DNA of 64,000 bases from Rhodospirillales bacterium (lineage in GTDB: Bacteria; Pseudomonadota; Alphaproteobacteria; Reyranellales; Reyranellaceae): assembly GCA_009377525.1 (NCBI GenBank), contig WHTW01000012.1:1-64000 (forward strand), given 5' to 3'. The notes under the pieces are model-generated. The model was not told the DNA's origin and made no database searches. It saw nothing but the letters and a program-made list of their open reading frames with translations. This document shows, in pieces, positions 26,858 to 34,582 of this stretch (positions are counted from its first letter, which is position 1; every line of letters begins with the position of its first letter). Both the position numbers and the translations under genes were made by a program.

Positions 26858-28297
26858 ATGACCCTCGTCGAACGGGCCGGTCTCTGGACGGACGAACGCA
26901 AGACGGCGACGCGCGAAGCCGAGCGCCGCATCCAGGCGGGCGAAATGTCGGTCGTGCGGTTGGCCTTCGCCGACCAGCACGGCGTGCTGCGCGGCAAGAC
27001 GTTCGCGGCGAGCGAGATCGACGCCGCGCTGAAGAACGGCGTCGGCTTCTCAGCCACGATGCTGTTGAAGGACACCGCGCACCGCACGGTGTTCCCGGTC
27101 TGGCAGCCGGGCGCGGGCTTCGGCATGAAGGAGCTGGAGGGCGCCGCTGACGTGCTGATGCTGCCCGATCCCGCCACCTTCCGTGCCCTGCCCTGGGCGC
27201 CGCATTCGGGCTGGATGCTGTGCGACATCTTCCTTGCCGACGGCCGCCCCATGCCGCTCGACACGCGTCATGTCTACAAGCGCGCACTGAAGACCCTGGC
27301 CGATCGCGGCTACGACTTCTTTGCGGGCCTGGAAGTCGAGTTCCATCTGTTCAAGCTGGAGAAGAACCGGCTCGGCATCGGCGATGCGGGTCAACCCGGC
27401 CAGCCGGGCGAACCGCCCGACGTGTCGCTGCTGAACCAGGGCTACCAGTATCTGACCGAGCAGCGTTACGACGAGATGGATCCCATCCTGGAGATCCTGC
27501 GCACCAACATCGTCGATCTTGGCCTGCCCTTGCGCTCCATCGAGGTCGAGTTCGGGCCGAGCCAGGTCGAGTTCACCTTCCGCGCCGGGACGGGTCTCGA
27601 GCCGGCCGACGCCATGGTGCTGTTCAGGAGTGCCGCCAAGCAGATCGCCCAGCGCCACGGCTATCACCTCACCTTCATGTGCCGGCCGCGGCTGGCCAAC
27701 GTCATGTCGAGCGGCTGGCATCTCCATCAGTCGCTGAAGGACCGCAAGACACACACCAACGCCTTCATGGACGGGCGCGAACCGTTGTCGGCGCTTGGCA
27801 TGCACTACATGGCGGGCCTGCTGCATCACGCGCGCGGCGCGGCCGCCTTCTCGACGCCGACGCTCAACGGCTACAAGCGCTACCGGCCGTTCTCGCTCGC
27901 TCCAGATCACGCCGTCTGGGGCCAGGACAATCGCGGAGTCATGGTCCGGGTGCTGGGCGGGCCGGGCGATCCCGCCACGCACCTGGAGAACCGCGTCGGC
28001 GAGCCCGCCGCCAATCCCTACCTTTATATGGCGAGCCAGATCGTGAGCGGCCTGGACGGGCTCGACCGCAAGCTCGACGCCGGCCCGTCGGCCGATACGC
28101 CCTATGCGACCGAGGCGCCGGCCCTGCCGCGCTCGCTCGGCGAAGCGCTGGCCGCACTCAACGACGACAAGGTCCTGCGCGCGGGCTTCGGCGACTTCTT
28201 CGTCGATTACTATCTCAAGCTGAAGCAGGCGGAGATCGACCGCTTCGAAGCGGAAGTCAGCGACTGGGAGCAGCGAGAGTATTTTTCGCTGTTCTGA
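26858..28297 (+). CDS. Glutamine synthetase-family ligase (gamma-glutamyl-amine type)
   Basis: 479 residues. The GS catalytic-domain blocks are present: FAGLEVEFHLF (metal Glu), IEVEFGPSQVEFTF (metal Glu pair), SSGWHLHQSL (His that binds the metal and ATP phosphate), NGYKRYRPFSLAPDHAVWGQDNR and ENRVGEPAANPYLYMA. The N-terminal beta-grasp carries VVRLAFADQHGVLRGK. It lacks the adenylylation Tyr loop of GlnA-I as far as I can see. GS-like ligases paired with Rieske oxygenases make gamma-glutamylanilide in aniline degradation, so an analogous job here is a reasonable inference, not shown. It lies 7 nt after the Rieske gene. Confidence 0.8.
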   Translation: MTLVERAGLWTDERKTATREAERRIQAGEMSVVRLAFADQHGVLRGKTFAASEIDAALKNGVGFSATMLLKDTAHRTVFPVWQPGAGFGMKELEGAADVLMLPDPATFRALPWAPHSGWMLCDIFLADGRPMPLDTRHVYKRALKTLADRGYDFFAGLEVEFHLFKLEKNRLGIGDAGQPGQPGEPPDVSLLNQGYQYLTEQRYDEMDPILEILRTNIVDLGLPLRSIEVEFGPSQVEFTFRAGTGLEPADAMVLFRSAAKQIAQRHGYHLTFMCRPRLANVMSSGWHLHQSLKDRKTHTNAFMDGREPLSALGMHYMAGLLHHARGAAAFSTPTLNGYKRYRPFSLAPDHAVWGQDNRGVMVRVLGGPGDPATHLENRVGEPAANPYLYMASQIVSGLDGLDRKLDAGPSADTPYATEAPALPRSLGEALAALNDDKVLRAGFGDFFVDYYLKLKQAEIDRFEAEVSDWEQREYFSLF

Positions 28298-28301
28298 AGT
28301 C

Positions 28302-28751
28302 TCAGTCTTCGCCGATGTCTTCCGCCCAAATGTCGGGATGCTCGGCCTGGAAGCGCTTCATCAGCTCGACGCATCGCAGGTCGTTCAGCAAAACGACCTC
28401 GACGCCGTGCGAGCGCAGGAAATCCTCGTTGCCACCGAACGTCTGGTTCTCGCCGATCACGACCCGGGGAATCTTGAATTGCACGATCGTGCCCGCACAC
28501 ATCATGCAGGGGCTGAGCGTCGTGAACAGCGTCGTGCCGCGGTAGCTGCGCCGGCGGCCGGCCTGGCGCAGGCAGTCCATCTCGCCGTGGGCGATGGTAT
28601 CGCCTTCCTGGACCCGCTTGTTGTGGCCGCGCCCGACGATGCGGCCATCCTCCACCAGGATCGAGCCGATCGGGATGCCCTTCTCGGCAAAGCCCTGACG
28701 CGCCTCGTCCAATGCCGTCTCGAACAACTGCCAATCCGCCTGGCTTGCCAT
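28302..28751 (-). CDS. Cytosine deaminase of the small zinc (yeast Fcy1-like) type
   Basis: 149 residues of the cytidine-deaminase superfamily. The zinc and proton-shuttle motif is AHGEMDCL (His, Glu) with TLSPCMMCAGTI (two Cys). The C-terminal part (IPRVVIGENQTF; HGVEVVLLNDLRCVELMKRF; PDIWAEDIGE) follows the yeast cytosine deaminase pattern closely, from memory. The likely reaction is cytosine to uracil plus ammonia in pyrimidine salvage. The adjacent genes do not extend the pathway. Its stop is 5 nt from the convergent ligase gene. Confidence 0.8.
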   Translation of the reverse strand: MASQADWQLFETALDEARQGFAEKGIPIGSILVEDGRIVGRGHNKRVQEGDTIAHGEMDCLRQAGRRRSYRGTTLFTTLSPCMMCAGTIVQFKIPRVVIGENQTFGGNEDFLRSHGVEVVLLNDLRCVELMKRFQAEHPDIWAEDIGED

Positions 28752-28805
28752 GCCCCCTCCTCACTCATCCGTGCTCAACTGGAATTCACGCCGTCGAACG
28801 ACCAT

Positions 28806-29858
28806 ATGGCAGCGATGTTCGACTTCCAGCCCCTTCTCGTCTCCGACGAGTTGAATCCGTCGGAAGCAAGTATCCCATCGGAAACCAACCACGACGCCAG
28901 CGTCGATGATCGGCCACTGTTCGACGCCTACTCCCAGGCGGTCGTCGACGTCGTCGACCGCGCCGGCCCGGCGGTCGTGCGGGTGGAAACGCCGCCCGAC
29001 CGCGAGAAGCGTCAGCGCGGCGGCACCGGATCGGGCGTGGTGATCTCGCCCGACGGCCTGGTGCTGACCAACAGCCATGTCGTGCAGGGCGCCTCCGCGG
29101 TGCGCTTGGCACTGCCCGACACGCGCACTGTCAAGGCGCGCGTGTTGGGCGACGATCCGCATACCGACCTTGCTCTCTTGCGCGTGGTCGACGACGTGTC
29201 GTTGCCGGCGGCGCGGCTCGGCGACTCCAAGGGCCTGCGCCGCGGGCAGCTCGTGGTCGCGATCGGCAACCCGCTGGGCTTCGAATCGACGGTGACGGCG
29301 GGCGTGGTGTCCGCCCTCGGCCGCTCGCTGCGCTCGTACAGCGGTCGGCTGATCGACGACGTCATCCAGACCGACGCCGCGCTCAATCCCGGCAATTCGG
29401 GCGGGCCGCTGGTCTCCTCGCGCGGCGAGGTCATAGGCATCAACACCGCCGTGATCGCCGGCGCCCAGGGCATCTGCTTCGCCGTCGCCAGCAACACGGC
29501 GAGTCACGTCGTGAGCGAGATCGTACGTCATGGCCGCGTGCGGCGGGCCTTCATCGGCGTCGCCGGCCAGACCGTGCCCTTGCCGCGGCGGCTCGTCGTG
29601 GCGTTGGGGCTGAAGCAGGCGCGCGGCGTGGCGATTGCCAGCCTCGAGCCCGACAGTCCCGCCACCAAGGCTGGGCTTCAGGCGGGCAACATCGTGCTGT
29701 CGCTGGACGGCGAGCCGGTAACGGGCGCCGACGACCTGGTGCGGCTGCTGGGCGGCGCACGCATTGGCGTCGCCACCTCCTTGACCGTCATCGCCGGCAA
29801 CGAGCTCAGGCAGATCGTCGTCCTTCCGGTGGAACGCATCGAGGGACAGGGCAAATGA
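28806..29858 (+). CDS. HtrA/Deg-like serine protease with one PDZ domain, no obvious signal peptide
   Basis: 350 residues. The trypsin-like domain has His91 (TNSHVV), Asp121 (HTDLALL) and Ser198 (NPGNSGGPL). A single PDZ domain occupies about 260-345 (GVAIASLEPDSPATKAGLQAGNIVLSL). The N-terminus (MAAMFDFQPLLVSDELNPSE) has no hydrophobic export signal, so this looks like a cytosolic or non-classical member, unlike DegP. The start was set at ATG 28806. Its stop overlaps the cutA start (ATGA), a coupling that also occurs in other proteobacteria. Role: protein quality control. Confidence 0.8.
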   Translation: MAAMFDFQPLLVSDELNPSEASIPSETNHDASVDDRPLFDAYSQAVVDVVDRAGPAVVRVETPPDREKRQRGGTGSGVVISPDGLVLTNSHVVQGASAVRLALPDTRTVKARVLGDDPHTDLALLRVVDDVSLPAARLGDSKGLRRGQLVVAIGNPLGFESTVTAGVVSALGRSLRSYSGRLIDDVIQTDAALNPGNSGGPLVSSRGEVIGINTAVIAGAQGICFAVASNTASHVVSEIVRHGRVRRAFIGVAGQTVPLPRRLVVALGLKQARGVAIASLEPDSPATKAGLQAGNIVLSLDGEPVTGADDLVRLLGGARIGVATSLTVIAGNELRQIVVLPVERIEGQGK

Positions 29859-30169
29859 AACCCGTCGCCGTCGTCACCACCGTCGCCAACCGCGAGGATG
29901 CGCATCGGCTCGCGCGCACCCTGGTCGAGCGCAAGCTTGCGGCGTGCGCACAGATCTCGGAGATCGAGAGCATCTACCGCTGGCAGGGCGAGGTGCAGCA
30001 GGCGCCCGAGCTGCGCATCCTGTTCAAGACCACCGACGAGCGCTACGAGCTGGTCGAGAGCACCATCCGCGAGCTGCATCCCTACGAGCTGCCCGCCATC
30101 CACGCCTTCGCCTTCGAGCACGTCTATCCGGCGTATGCGGAGTGGATCGCTGAGAATGCCGGCGGCTGA
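29855..30169 (+). CDS. cutA: CutA divalent-ion tolerance protein
   Basis: 104 residues, the usual CutA1 length. Diagnostic blocks are TVANREDAHRLARTLVERKLAACAQI, ESIYRWQGEVQQAPELRILFKT and ELHPYELPAI, with YPAYAEWI at the end. CutA1 forms a very stable trimer with a ferredoxin-like fold; its role in copper tolerance is debated. It is translationally coupled to the upstream HtrA-like gene. A nested palindromic repeat starts 1 nt after its stop codon. Confidence 0.9.
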   Translation: MKPVAVVTTVANREDAHRLARTLVERKLAACAQISEIESIYRWQGEVQQAPELRILFKTTDERYELVESTIRELHPYELPAIHAFAFEHVYPAYAEWIAENAGG

Positions 30170-30170
30170 T

Positions 30171-30316
30171 CTTCCGGACCGCGGGCCTCCAGGCCCGCCT
30201 CATGTTCATTGTCTTCCGGACCGCGCGCATCTTGCGCGCTCATGAATTATGAGCGAGCCGGAGGCTCGCGGTCCGGAAGAGCATGAGGCGGGCCTGGAGG
30301 CCCGCAGTCCGGCAGG
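30171..30316. repeat. Nested modular palindrome, locus 1 (family 1)
   Basis: Outer element: CTTCCGGACCGC then core GCGGGCCTCCAGGCCCGC then CTCATG (30171-30204), answered by its inverse at 30282-30316. Inserted at the CTCATG centre is a second element (30212-30280) with the same frame. The inner left core is GCGCGCATCTTGCGCGC, and the inner right core, read outward, is GCGAGCCTCCGGCTCGC. The two inner cores differ, yet each is self-complementary. It lies between convergent cutA and VOC genes. Confidence 0.85.
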
Positions 30317-30319
30317 AGA

Positions 30320-30778
30320 CTACTCCACCTTCCCCGCCTCCATCATCTTGGTCCAGCGGCGCTGCATCTCCTCGGGGCTGACGTCCTCCTTGGCCGCCGC
30401 CAGGAACCAGCGATAGCCGAAGGGACAGGCGACCATGCCGGAACGGTCGCCATAGAACTGGTCCTGCACCTCGCGCATCAGCGTGGCGCCCGCCTTGACG
30501 GCGCGATCGACCGCCTTGTCGGCGTCCGGCACCTGGATATGGAACGCCACCGGCGAGCCACCGGTCGCCGTCGGGCTCTTGGCGCCGAAGTCGGGATACT
30601 CGTCGTTCAGCATCAGCACGCTGTCGCCGATCCTGATCTCGGCGTGGCCAACCTTTCCCGACGGCTCGGTCAGGCGGAACACCTCGGTCGCGCCGAATGC
30701 CTTGACATAAAAGGCGATCGCTTCCTTGGCATCGTGCACCGTCATGTGGGCCCGAATGGTCTGATCGTTTGCGCTCAT
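30320..30778 (-). CDS. VOC-superfamily (glyoxalase/PhnB-like) protein
   Basis: 152 residues with two beta-alpha-beta-beta-beta modules: RAHMTVHDAKEAIAFYVKAFGA and VAFHIQVPDADKAVDRAVKAGA, then DRSGMVACPFGYRWFLA as in PhnB-like proteins. Such proteins are dimeric, often metal-dependent, and include isomerases, dioxygenases and resistance proteins; the activity here is unknown. It is divergent from a TetR regulator, with its promoter overlapping an operator-like palindrome, so it is the likely TetR target. Confidence 0.8.
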   Translation of the reverse strand: MSANDQTIRAHMTVHDAKEAIAFYVKAFGATEVFRLTEPSGKVGHAEIRIGDSVLMLNDEYPDFGAKSPTATGGSPVAFHIQVPDADKAVDRAVKAGATLMREVQDQFYGDRSGMVACPFGYRWFLAAAKEDVSPEEMQRRWTKMMEAGKVE

Positions 30779-30790
30779 GGCGTCACCTGT

Positions 30791-30820
30791 GTTATATTAC
30801 ATTACGTATCGTAACGTTAA
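30791..30820 (-). promoter_or_regulatory. VOC gene promoter with embedded TetR-type operator
   Basis: TTAACG (30820-30815), 18-nt spacer, TATAAC (30796-30791) on the minus strand. Inside the spacer lies the palindrome TTACG-TAT-CGTAA (30802-30814), a site that would block RNA polymerase when bound by the divergent TetR protein. Confidence 0.6.
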
Positions 30821-30823
30821 TAC

Positions 30824-31414
30824 ATGTCGAGTCAAGCCCCCTCTTCCCCCAGCCGCGGCCGGCCGCGCGATCCGCGCACCCGTGCCGCCATCCTCGCTGC
30901 CGCGCGCGTCCTGCTCGAACGGGGCGGCCTCACCGCCGTGACCATCGAGGCGATCGCCGCCAAGGCAGGCGTCAGCCGTCCCACGATCTACCGCTACTGG
31001 CCCAACGCGCCGGCCGTCGCGATGGCAGCCTTCCTCGAAGCCTCGGGTGAGCCTGGCACCGGCAAGACCTCCCGCTCGCCGCTCGCGGCCCTACGCGCCC
31101 AGCTTCATGCAGTGGCCGACGCCTTTGCGGCGCCCGCCGGCCGCAGCGTCGCCGCCATGGTCGCGGCGGCTCAATCCGAGACCGAGCTCGCCAAGGCGTT
31201 CCGCAACGAATTCATCGCCCGCAACCGCGATGCCGCCCGTCAGTTGCTCGAACGTTGCATCGCCGAGCGGCTGGTCGCACCTCTGGCCGACGTCGACTTG
31301 GCGCTCGACCTCGTCTTCGGACCGCTCTTCTACCGCCTGCTGATGGGTCACGCACCGATCACGCGCGGCTTTGTCGACCAGCTCCTCGACGCGGTCATCC
31401 CCGCGCGCGCCTGA
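30824..31414 (+). CDS. TetR/AcrR-family transcriptional regulator
   Basis: 196 residues. The N-terminal helix-turn-helix is LTAVTIEAIAAKAGVSRPTIYRYWPN, with the preceding DPRTRAAILAAARVLLERGG helix. The C-terminal ligand domain (about 70-196) resembles the TetR_C_11-like type with LDLVFGPLFYRLLMGHAPI. It probably represses the divergent VOC gene and itself through the 13-bp palindrome in the 45-bp shared region. Its 3' end overlaps the convergent nitronate monooxygenase gene by 20 bp. Confidence 0.9.
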   Translation: MSSQAPSSPSRGRPRDPRTRAAILAAARVLLERGGLTAVTIEAIAAKAGVSRPTIYRYWPNAPAVAMAAFLEASGEPGTGKTSRSPLAALRAQLHAVADAFAAPAGRSVAAMVAAAQSETELAKAFRNEFIARNRDAARQLLERCIAERLVAPLADVDLALDLVFGPLFYRLLMGHAPITRGFVDQLLDAVIPARA

Positions 31415-32474
31415 GCGCCGCCTCGGTCTCGCGCGTCAGCGCCGCAATCAGGTCCCCGGCCGGCATCTCGCGCGCCAGCGACGGCGCCTGGCCGCTCCAC
31501 AGCGGCACGAAGTCGGACGAGCCCTTGGCCTCCGAAGCCGCCCTGAGCGGCCCGGAGGCGGCGGCCGCCAACGGGAATTGCGGCGCGTCGGCGCTCATTG
31601 GCCCGACTTCCTCGATGTAGCGGTTGACGATGGCGCGCGCCGGCCGGCCGGTGAACAGGTTGGTGAGCGTCGTGCTGCCGTCGTTGGCCTGTTTCAGCGC
31701 CGCACGATGCAGCGGCGGAGTCCTCGCCTCGGGCGTGAGCAGGAATGCCGTGCCCATCTGGACGCCGGCAGCACCCAGCGCCAGCGCGGCGGCGATGCCG
31801 CGGCCGTCACCGATGCCGCCGGCGGCGATCACCGGCACCTTCACCGCATCGACCACCTGCGGCACCAGTGCCATCGTGCCGGCTTGCCGGGCGATGTCGT
31901 CGACCAGGAACATGCCGCGATGGCCACCCGCCTCGGCGCCCTGCGCGATCACCGCGTCGACGCCTTCGGCTTCGAGCCAGCGCGCTTCCGCCGCGGTCGT
32001 GGCGGAGCTCACGATGGCGATCCGTTGGTCCTTCAGGCGCTTCACCAGGCCGGCCTCGGGCAGGCCGAAATGAAAGCTCGCGACCTTGGGCTTGAACTCG
32101 AGCAGCACGTCGCACAGAGCGGCATCGAACGGATCCAGCCTGACCGGGCCGGCGCCGGCATCCGCAGCCAGGCCGAACTCGCGATAGTACGGCGCGAGCC
32201 GCTGTTGCCAGCGTTGCTCCCGCGCCGCATCCGGCTCGGGCTGGCGATGCGTGAAGAAGTTGACGTTGAACGACCGGCCCGTGCCCTGGCGCACGACCTG
32301 CAGCTCCGTGCGCAGGCTCTCGGGCGTGGCCATCGCGGCCGCGATGGAGCCCAGCCCACCGGCCTCGGACACGGCCACGACCATCGCCGGCGAGACAAAG
32401 CCCGCCATGGGCGCCTGGACAATCGGATAGTCGATGCCGAACAGCTCGATCAGGCGACGATCGGACCAATTCAT
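31395..32474 (-). CDS. Nitronate monooxygenase (2-nitropropane dioxygenase-like)
   Basis: 359 residues in an FMN TIM barrel. Family blocks: FGIDYPIVQAPMAGFVSPAMVVAVSEAGGLGSI, FNVNFFTHRQP, AVIAQGAEAGGHRGMF (catalytic His region) and VPVIAAGGIGDGRGIAAALALGAAGVQMGTAFL (phosphate binding). It oxidises nitronates such as propionate-3-nitronate to keto acids in the cytosol using O2. It appears monocistronic and convergent with the TetR gene. Confidence 0.85.
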   Translation of the reverse strand: MNWSDRRLIELFGIDYPIVQAPMAGFVSPAMVVAVSEAGGLGSIAAAMATPESLRTELQVVRQGTGRSFNVNFFTHRQPEPDAAREQRWQQRLAPYYREFGLAADAGAGPVRLDPFDAALCDVLLEFKPKVASFHFGLPEAGLVKRLKDQRIAIVSSATTAAEARWLEAEGVDAVIAQGAEAGGHRGMFLVDDIARQAGTMALVPQVVDAVKVPVIAAGGIGDGRGIAAALALGAAGVQMGTAFLLTPEARTPPLHRAALKQANDGSTTLTNLFTGRPARAIVNRYIEEVGPMSADAPQFPLAAAASGPLRAASEAKGSSDFVPLWSGQAPSLAREMPAGDLIAALTRETEAALRRARG

Positions 32475-32540
32475 CGGCAGTCCTCCCAGAATATCTCCAA
32501 GTCTACCATGTTAGGGTCCGGCTTCACCCGGGAGAGTTCC

Positions 32541-32939
32541 ATGATGCAGGCCAGCATCACCATCTTCACCGTGAAGGACATCGCGGCGAGCCTCGCCTAC
32601 TTCCGCGACAAGCTGGGCTTCGACGTCGCCTTCGAATACGGCAATCCTACCTTCTATGTCGGCCTGTGCTCCGGCGAGGTGAGCCTGCACCTGATCGCCG
32701 CCACGCAGACGCCGCGCCTGCCAGGGCATGGCGCCGTTTCGATCTTCGTCGACGATGTCGACGCCCTTCACGCCGACCTGGTGAAGCGCGGCGTCCGGGT
32801 GCTCAAGGCGCCCAAGGATTACGACTACGGCCTGCGCGACTTCGACGTTGCCGACCTCGACGGCAACATGATCTTCTTCGGCATGGAATCACAGAAGGCT
32901 TCATGGTGCCGGAGCGCGGACCTCCTGGTCCGCTCATGA
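32541..32939 (+). CDS. VOC-superfamily protein whose C-terminus reads into a palindromic repeat
   Basis: 132 residues from ATG 32541 after GGGAGAG. The single VOC module shows ASITIFTVKDIAASLAYFRDKLGFDV, VSIFVDDVDALHADLVKRGVR and DFDVADLDGNMIFFGM, typical of bleomycin-resistance/dioxygenase-like dimeric proteins. The last 10 or so residues (WCRSADLLVRS) and the stop codon are supplied by the palindrome starting at 32909, so the repeat inserted at or just before the original stop. The enzymatic role is unknown. Confidence 0.8.
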   Translation: MMQASITIFTVKDIAASLAYFRDKLGFDVAFEYGNPTFYVGLCSGEVSLHLIAATQTPRLPGHGAVSIFVDDVDALHADLVKRGVRVLKAPKDYDYGLRDFDVADLDGNMIFFGMESQKASWCRSADLLVRS

Positions 32940-32969
32940 TCATGATGCGGACCTGGAGGTCCGCGCTCC
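32909..32969. repeat. Modular palindrome, locus 2 (family 1)
   Basis: CCGGAGC frame with core GCGGACCTCCTGGTCCGC, centre CTCATGATCATGAT, then the inverse. It overlaps the 3' end of the VOC gene and lies 23 nt before the amidase start. The frame here is GGAGC rather than GGACC, shared with the outer part of locus 5. Confidence 0.8.
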
Positions 32970-32992
32970 AATGAAAGCAAAGGAACTCGTTG

Positions 32993-34396
32993 ATGGAACT
33001 CTGGCAATACGACGCGACCGACTTGGCGCGCCTCATCCGCACCGGCCAGGCCTCGGCACGCGAGGCCGTCGACTCGGTCCTGAAGCGCCTGCACGCGGTC
33101 AATCCCACGATCAACGCCGTCGTGCGCGTGCTCGAGCCGGAGGCGCGCACCGCCGCCGAGACCGCCGATGCCGCCCGCGCGCGCGGCCACGCCCTGCCGC
33201 CGCTGCACGGCGTGCCGGTGACGACCAAGGTCAACGTCGACCAGGCGGGGCTGCCGACCGACAACGGCGTGATCCCGCTGAAAGACTTCATCGCCAAGGA
33301 GGACAGCCCGGTCGTCGCCAACCTCAAGCACGCCGGTGCGATCATCGTCGGACGCACCAACGCGCCGGCCTTCTCCATGCGCATCTTCACCGACAACGCC
33401 CTGCATGGCTGCACCTACAATCCGCTCGACCGGACGGTAACGCCCGGCGGCTCGAGCGGTGGCGCGGGTGCTGCGACGGCGACCGGCATCGGCACCATCG
33501 CCCATGGCAACGATATCGGCGGATCGGTGCGCATCCCCGCCTACTGCAATGGCGTGGTCGGCCTGCGCACGGGCTTCGCCCGCATCCCCTCCCTCAATCC
33601 CAGCGCCCCGCAGGGCCGGCCGATCGGCGCGGTGCTGATGGCGGTCCAGGGCCCGCATACCCGCACGGTGCGCGATGCCCGTCTTGCGCTGGAAGTCATG
33701 GCGCACGGCGATCGCCGCGACTGGCGCTGGAACGACGTGCCGATGCAGGGCCCGCCGCCGGCGCGTCCCATCAAGGTCGCAATCGTCCCCGAGGTGCCGG
33801 GCGGCCCGACCCATCCCGCGCAGGCCGCCGCCGTGCGGCTCGCCGGCAAGCATCTGCAGGCGACCGGCTACGTCGTCGAGGAAATCCTGCCGCCCGACAT
33901 GGAGCGCGGTGTCGAGCTCTGGCACCAGATCTGTGTCACCGACGTCTTCGGCGGCCTGTGGCCGCAGATGCAGAAGATGGGCGATCCGGACGGTATTGCC
34001 GCCATGCAGGCGTGGCTGCAACTCTACAAGACGGTCGATCTGCCGACCTACGTCGCGGTGCTGACCGAACGCGAAGCGCTGATGCTGCGCTGGATGACGT
34101 TCTTCCAGCAATGGCCGCTGGTGATCCTGCCGACACTATGCGACCTGCCGCCCAAGCAGCGCGGTGACGTCACTGTCGAGGGGCAAAAAGAAATCCTGCA
34201 GTCGATGCGCTCGGCCCTGCTGGCGCCCCTGCTCGGCCTGCCCGGACTCGCCGTTCCGGTCGGCAGCCACGACAAGCTGCGCTCGGGCGTGCAGATCATG
34301 GCCATGCGCAACCGCGAGGATCTCTGTCTCGATGCCGGCGAGGTCATCGAGGCGGCCGAGGGCGTGGTGAAGCCGATCGACCCCGAGCGCGGATAG
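32993..34396 (+). CDS. Amidase signature family enzyme
   Basis: 467 residues from ATG 32993 (a TTG directly precedes it). The Ser-Ser-Lys triad is intact: Lys in VPVTTKVNVDQAG, Ser in TPGGSSGGAGAA, and nucleophile Ser in GNDIGGSVRIPAYCNG. It differs from the amidase at 15129 enough to have a different substrate. It starts a codirectional series (amidase, hydroxyisobutyrate-dehydrogenase-like, amidohydrolase, Bug receptor, MetE-like) separated by palindromic repeats. Substrate unknown. Confidence 0.85.
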   Translation: MELWQYDATDLARLIRTGQASAREAVDSVLKRLHAVNPTINAVVRVLEPEARTAAETADAARARGHALPPLHGVPVTTKVNVDQAGLPTDNGVIPLKDFIAKEDSPVVANLKHAGAIIVGRTNAPAFSMRIFTDNALHGCTYNPLDRTVTPGGSSGGAGAATATGIGTIAHGNDIGGSVRIPAYCNGVVGLRTGFARIPSLNPSAPQGRPIGAVLMAVQGPHTRTVRDARLALEVMAHGDRRDWRWNDVPMQGPPPARPIKVAIVPEVPGGPTHPAQAAAVRLAGKHLQATGYVVEEILPPDMERGVELWHQICVTDVFGGLWPQMQKMGDPDGIAAMQAWLQLYKTVDLPTYVAVLTEREALMLRWMTFFQQWPLVILPTLCDLPPKQRGDVTVEGQKEILQSMRSALLAPLLGLPGLAVPVGSHDKLRSGVQIMAMRNREDLCLDAGEVIEAAEGVVKPIDPERG

Positions 34397-34432
34397 TCTT
34401 TGCCGGGAGCGCGCCACTCCTCTCATGCTCTT

Positions 34433-34500
34433 TTGGACCGCCGGCTTCCAGCCGGCTCATGATCATGATGCCGGCTGGAAGCCGGCGGTCCGGAAGACCA
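34433..34500. repeat. Modular palindrome, locus 3 (family 1)
   Basis: Frame TTGGACC, core GCCGGCTTCCAGCCGGC, centre CTCATGATCATGAT, inverse core, GGTCCGGAAGACCATGA. A degenerate half-unit (TGCCGGGAGCGCGCC ... CTCATG) lies directly upstream at 34401-34428, perhaps the ruin of an outer element. Confidence 0.8.
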
Positions 34501-34582
34501 TGACGCACATGGACAGCGGCCTGATCGCCTCGCAGACTGCGCCGCCAATCGCAATCCACGACGCGCGCGGAGTTCCCGACTT

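Noticed and set aside
25450..27264. 604-codon open frame antisense to the Rieske and ligase genes
   Set aside because: Opposes two well-conserved enzymes and spans their boundary; no domain seen.
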